This document shows, piece after piece, positions 60,705 to 64,000 of a stretch of 64,000 bases of DNA. This DNA is from JAOUEA01 sp041287635 (lineage in GTDB: Bacteria > Actinomycetota > UBA4738 > HRBIN12). The translations under genes were made by a program, and so were the position numbers. How positions within the stretch are numbered: position 1 is the stretch's first letter; each line of letters opens with the position of its first letter. The notes under the pieces were generated by a model that was not told where the DNA came from, made no database searches, and saw nothing but the letters and a program-made list of their open reading frames with translations. The stretch covers positions 1-64,000 of the forward strand of contig JBGGNG010000057.1 in the NCBI GenBank assembly GCA_041287635.1. The letters are read 5' to 3'.

Positions 60705-61605
60705 CCCGCTCGTGGTGGCGGACGCGGTCCGCGACGCGCTCGCCGCCGGCGTCGGGGTGGTGGCCCTCGAGACCAGCGTGATCGGCCAGGGCCTGCCCGC
60801 TCCGCGCAACGAGGAGTGCGTGCGGCGCATGAGCTCGGCGATCCGTGAGTCGGGCGGCCTGCCGGCGTGGATCGGGGTCGTCGACGGGCGTGTGATCGTC
60901 GGCCTCGGGGCCGACGAACTCGCGCGCTTCTGCGAGCCGGGGGTCGCCACCAAGGTGGCGCGGCGTGACCTGCCGGTCGCGGTGGCGGCCCGCGACCTCG
61001 GGGCCACGACGGTGAGCGCGACGATCTGGACAGGCTCGAAGGCGGGCATCTTCGTCGGTGCGACCGGCGGCATCGGAGGCGTGCATCCAGGCGAGGCGCT
61101 CGATGTCAGCGCCGACCTGCTCGAGCTCGCACGCACGCCGGGGCTGCTCGTCTGCTCCGGCCCGAAGTCGATCATCGATCCCGCCGCGACGGCCGAGAAG
61201 CTCGAGGAGCTTGGTGTGGCGATCGCCGGCTACGCGGTGGATCGGCTGCCGTTCTTCCTGGCGAGGGAGGCACCTGTCGAGCTGGAACACCGCGTCGACT
61301 CGCCCGCCGAGGCGGCCTCGATGCTCGACGCTGCGCTCGCCCTGGGCACCGGGTCCACCGTGCTGGTCTGCAACCCGGTGCCGTCGGCGATCGCGATGGA
61401 TGCCGACGAGGTGGCGGGGGCGGCTCTCGAGGCCGAGCGCCTCGCCGACGAACACGGGGTCTCCGGGAAGGCGCGCACGCCGTACCTGCTCTCGACGTTG
61501 GCCGAGCTGACCGGCGGACGGAGCCTCGAGGCCAACCTCGCCCTGCTCGAGGACAACGCGCGGGTGGCGGCCGAGATCGCCGTTGCGCGCGCCCGCCGCT
61601 CGTGA
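60697..61605 (+). CDS. psuG: Pseudouridine-5'-phosphate glycosidase (PsuG)
   Basis: 302 residues from GTG 60697. Splits pseudouridine 5'-phosphate into uracil and ribose 5-phosphate. Hallmarks: VVALETSVIGQGLPAPRNEE, GGLPAWIGVVDGRVIVGLG, GATTVSATIWTGSKAGIFVGATGGIGGVHPG, VCSGPKSIIDPAATAEKLEELGVAIAGY and LGTGSTVLVCNPVP. The Lys and Asp catalytic residues lie in these blocks. Paired with the upstream kinase, forming a complete pseudouridine-salvage module. Confidence 0.93.
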   Translation: MTDPLVVADAVRDALAAGVGVVALETSVIGQGLPAPRNEECVRRMSSAIRESGGLPAWIGVVDGRVIVGLGADELARFCEPGVATKVARRDLPVAVAARDLGATTVSATIWTGSKAGIFVGATGGIGGVHPGEALDVSADLLELARTPGLLVCSGPKSIIDPAATAEKLEELGVAIAGYAVDRLPFFLAREAPVELEHRVDSPAEAASMLDAALALGTGSTVLVCNPVPSAIAMDADEVAGAALEAERLADEHGVSGKARTPYLLSTLAELTGGRSLEANLALLEDNARVAAEIAVARARRS

Positions 61606-62228
61606 GGGCTCGGGGCGAGCCCAGGACGGTGGCGTTGCGGGCCGGTGCCGCGGGCCCCGTCGGCTTCCTGGTCGCGGCGTTCGTGCTCGCCGCAGTCCGC
61701 GATGACGTGATCGCGTCCCAGGGGTGGGTGAGCTGGCCCAGCAGCATGGCGCTCGGCGGTGCCGCCGGTCTGCCGATGATCGCGGCGTTCCTCTGGCTCG
61801 GCGGGTGCTATGTGGTCTTCGCGCTGGGAGCCCTGCGGCCCGTGGCGCTCTCGACCGTCGCCGTCTCTGGATACCTCGTCACCGCCGCCGGCGACGTCCT
61901 GCTGGCGTTCCCGACCGACGCGGCGGGGGAGGCGACCTCGTGGCACGGCTGGCTCCACCTCACCGGTGTGATCCTGGCGACCGTGGGCACCCTGATCGTG
62001 GCGGCGGCCCTGCTTGCCGCGACCCGGGGGCGTGCGGCATGGCGACCGTTGCTCCCCGCCGTGGCCGTGATCGTCACCGCCGCGTTCGTGGGTCTGGCAG
62101 GCGGCTTCGACGAGGGGTGGGCGAAGGTCGCCTACGTGGTGGGCATCACGGCGCCCGCCGCGGTGGTGCCGTGGTGCCTGATCCGTGACCTCGAGGCGCT
62201 CGGCGTCGCGGACGCCTTCACTACCTGA
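61602..62228 (+). CDS. Polytopic membrane protein (DUF998-like)
   Basis: 208 residues from GTG 61602, overlapping psuG by 4 bp. Five to six hydrophobic helices (GPVGFLVAAFVLAAV, LPMIAAFLWLGGCYVVFALGAL, VAVSGYLVTAAGDVLLAF, LHLTGVILATVGTLIVAAALLAA, LLPAVAVIVTAAFVGLAGG, VAYVVGITAPAAVVPWCLI). The GDVLLAFPTD ... HGWLHLTG spacing resembles the DUF998 family, not firmly. The end overlaps the opposite-strand glycosyltransferase by 8 bp. Confidence 0.65.
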   Translation: MRARGEPRTVALRAGAAGPVGFLVAAFVLAAVRDDVIASQGWVSWPSSMALGGAAGLPMIAAFLWLGGCYVVFALGALRPVALSTVAVSGYLVTAAGDVLLAFPTDAAGEATSWHGWLHLTGVILATVGTLIVAAALLAATRGRAAWRPLLPAVAVIVTAAFVGLAGGFDEGWAKVAYVVGITAPAAVVPWCLIRDLEALGVADAFTT

Positions 62229-63273
62229 GCCATGTCTTGCCGATCGCCTTCGAGAAGTGCCAGGCGTACCGCATGCTCTTCGGCTTCTTCGACTCGCCCC
62301 CGCGGCGGGTGAGGAACGTGACCGGCACCTCCACGATGCGGGCGCGCTGCCGCAACGCCTCGATCGTGATCTCCGAGCTCCAGAACTGATCCTGGACGAG
62401 GATCAGCTTGCGCAGCGTCTCGGCGCGCGTGGCGCGGTAGCCGCTCGAGATGTCGGTGATGCGCTGGCCGGTGAGGATCGTCACGAGCCAGGAGAAGAAG
62501 TGCACGCCCGCGTGGCGGATCAACGGCCCCCCTCGCTCGAAGTCGCCGAGCATGCGCGAACCGTTCACGTGGTCGGCTCGGTCCTCGACGATCGGGGCGA
62601 TCAGCACGGGGACCTCCTCCGGCAGGTGCTGGCCGTCGGCGTCGAGCGAGACGACGATGTCGGCGCCGAGCCGCAGGGCGATGTCGTAGCCCACGCGCAG
62701 CGCCATGCCGCCTCCACGCCGGATCGGCAGGGTCGCCGCGAAGGCGCCAGCCACCCGTGCGGCGTCCGCGGTGCCGTCATCGGAGTGGTCGTCGATCACG
62801 ATCGGCACCACGTGGTAGCCGGAGACCTCCTTCGGCATCGCCTCGATCACGGCGCCGACGTTCTCGGCCTCGTTGAAGGCGGGGCAGATCGTGATGACCT
62901 TGGGCCCGGGCGGCACGCGACGTTCGATCTCGTCCCAGTCGAACCGCTCGACCGTGAGCGACTCCACGAGCTGCCGGATCGCTCGCTCGCTGCGGTCGGC
63001 GTGCCCCTGCAGGCGGAACAGCAGCAGGAAGAGCACGACCACGGCGCCGAGCAGCAACGCCACGAGCCGCCGGTTGTCGCCCGGCTGGAAGTTGAACGTG
63101 TCGAAGACCGGGTCGAACAGGTTCGGGAACGCCGCCAGCACGATCACGGCGATCGACGCGACGAACGCCGTGAACAGGCTCAGCCGGCTGATGTTGCGTC
63201 GCTGGTAGGAGCGCAACGCCGCGAGGAAGAACGCGGCCGCAGCCACGCCGGCGAGCAGCCGCAGGGCCCACAT
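62221..63273 (-). CDS. Polyprenyl-phosphate/dolichol-type GT2 glycosyltransferase with DUF2304-like N-terminus
   Basis: 350 residues. The N-terminal 110 residues contain three membrane helices (LLAGVAAAAFFLAAL, LFTAFVASIAVIVLAAFPNLF, LVALLLGAVVVLFLLLF) like DUF2304. The rest is a GT-A family 2 domain: KVITICPAFNEAENVGAVIEAM, VVPIVIDDHSDDGTADAA, DIVVSLDADGQHLPEEVPVLI (DxD), and a late SGYRATRAETLRKL. It likely transfers a sugar from a nucleotide or polyprenyl donor at the inner membrane. It starts 3 bp after the adjacent SQD1-like gene ends. Confidence 0.85.
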   Translation of the reverse strand: MWALRLLAGVAAAAFFLAALRSYQRRNISRLSLFTAFVASIAVIVLAAFPNLFDPVFDTFNFQPGDNRRLVALLLGAVVVLFLLLFRLQGHADRSERAIRQLVESLTVERFDWDEIERRVPPGPKVITICPAFNEAENVGAVIEAMPKEVSGYHVVPIVIDDHSDDGTADAARVAGAFAATLPIRRGGGMALRVGYDIALRLGADIVVSLDADGQHLPEEVPVLIAPIVEDRADHVNGSRMLGDFERGGPLIRHAGVHFFSWLVTILTGQRITDISSGYRATRAETLRKLILVQDQFWSSEITIEALRQRARIVEVPVTFLTRRGGESKKPKSMRYAWHFSKAIGKTWLR

Positions 63274-63276
63274 GGG

Positions 63277-64000
63277 CTACGAGGCGGTGTCGGCCGTCGC
63301 GGTGGCTCCCGCCGCCCAGCGGTCTCGGGGCAGGATGTGGTCGTCGATCACGCGCCCGCGGTGCCGCTCGATCTCGGCGAAGACCGACTCGATCAACGTC
63401 TCGGAGAGCAGGTGCGGCTTGAGTCCGAGGTCGAGCAACTTCGTGTGGGTCGGGTTGTAGTAGTGCTCCTCGAGCTCGAAGCGGGGGTTGACGATCGGCT
63501 CGACGGCGACGTCGATGCCGACCTCCGCTCCCGCCTTCTGCACGAGCTGGGCGAGTTCCAGGATCGAGAACGACTCGGTGAACTGGTTGAACACCCGCAT
63601 CTCGCCACGCTCGGCCGGGTGCTCCACCGCGAGCTCGACGCACTGCAGCGTGTCGACGATGTTCAGGTAGCCGCGGGTCTGTCCCCCCTTGCCGTAGACG
63701 GTGAGGGGGTGGCCGATCACCGCCTGCAGGCAGAAGCGGTTCAGCGCGGTGCCGAACACGTCGTCGTAGTCGAACCGGGTCATCAAACGGTCGTCCAAGC
63801 GCGTCTCGTCGGTATGGATCCCGTACACGACGCCTTGGTTCAGGTCGGTGGCCCGCAGGCCCCACACCCGGCAGGCGAAGTGGATGTTGTGCGAGTCGTG
63901 CACCTTCGAGAGGTGGTACATCGAGCCGGGCACCTTCGGGAACGGAAGGTAGTCCTCCCGGCCGTTGTGGCGGATCTCGATGAACCCTTCCTCGATGTCG
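63277..64000 (-). CDS. UDP-sulfoquinovose synthase-like NAD-dependent epimerase, C-terminal fragment (cut by window edge)
   Basis: 241 C-terminal residues; the N-terminus lies right of base 64000. It contains IDIEEGFIEIRHNGREDYLPFPKVPGSMYHLSKVHDSHNIHFACRVWGLRATDLNQGVVYGI, matching SqdB/SQD1 enzymes (YxxxK catalytic pair in YHLSK), then VYGKGGQTRGYLNIVDTLQCVELAVE. SqdB makes UDP-sulfoquinovose from UDP-glucose and sulfite for sulfolipid. Ends 3 bp before the glycosyltransferase, so a sulfosugar lipid or glycan operon is plausible. Confidence 0.85.
   Translation of the reverse strand, partial: DIEEGFIEIRHNGREDYLPFPKVPGSMYHLSKVHDSHNIHFACRVWGLRATDLNQGVVYGIHTDETRLDDRLMTRFDYDDVFGTALNRFCLQAVIGHPLTVYGKGGQTRGYLNIVDTLQCVELAVEHPAERGEMRVFNQFTESFSILELAQLVQKAGAEVGIDVAVEPIVNPRFELEEHYYNPTHTKLLDLGLKPHLLSETLIESVFAEIERHRGRVIDDHILPRDRWAAGATATADTAS

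Overview
The window is about 70% G+C and comes from an actinobacterium (Actinomycetota). The best markers are a WhiB-type iron-sulfur regulator, a DEDDh exonuclease/UvrC-like fusion, two luciferase-like F420-type oxidoreductases, a deazaflavin-type nitroreductase, a PASTA-domain Ser/Thr kinase, and a Mycobacterium-like two-subunit 2-oxoacid:ferredoxin oxidoreductase. Most genes are tightly packed, often with 1-8 bp overlaps and GTG starts. No rRNA, tRNA or CRISPR array was recognised. I cannot place the organism below phylum from this sequence.

Layout. 1-9 kb: the metH 5' end (cut by the window edge), a cyclic-nucleotide-binding protein, an aldo/keto reductase, korAB, a cysteine desulfurase, an aquaporin and a run of small genes. 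8.7-16 kb: thiolase, the exonuclease/UvrC fusion, a luciferase-like oxidoreductase and a 1140-residue cyclase/AAA/TPR regulator. 16-18.3 kb: a heptose-sugar operon (hddA, gmhB, gmhA). 18.3-26.3 kb: whiB, ygfZ, a glycosyltransferase, an ArsA ATPase, a ROK kinase, 5-formyl-THF cyclo-ligase and an exonuclease. 26.3-33.3 kb: a one-carbon/folate region (two GcvT-family proteins, glutamate formimidoyltransferase, formimino-THF cyclodeaminase, formate-THF ligase). 33.5-34.8 kb: an M20 peptidase whose 3' end is interrupted.

34.8-40.1 kb: a roughly 5.3 kb inserted segment bounded by a perfect 23-bp direct repeat. It carries small unknown proteins, an RsbW-like ATPase, a beta-propeller secreted protein, two broken helix-turn-helix genes and strong hairpins, but no recognisable integrase.

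40.2-48.3 kb: a formate dehydrogenase locus: fdhD, a split and order-reversed catalytic subunit, a NuoE-NuoF fusion and mobA. The catalytic half contains an in-frame TGA exactly where formate dehydrogenases carry selenocysteine or cysteine, followed by a hairpin matching the bacterial SECIS pattern. It is therefore predicted to be a selenoprotein. Together with the folate genes this suggests one-carbon units can be released as formate and oxidised to CO2 with reduction of NAD+.

48.3-64 kb: an MBL hydrolase, a cyclic-2,3-diphosphoglycerate synthase-like protein plus carbamate kinase, two adjacent phosphofructokinases with different phosphoryl-donor signatures, threonine aldolase, a molybdopterin oxidoreductase, endonuclease IV, a PASTA kinase, a pseudouridine catabolism pair, and a polyprenyl-type glycosyltransferase beside a truncated UDP-sulfoquinovose synthase-like gene.
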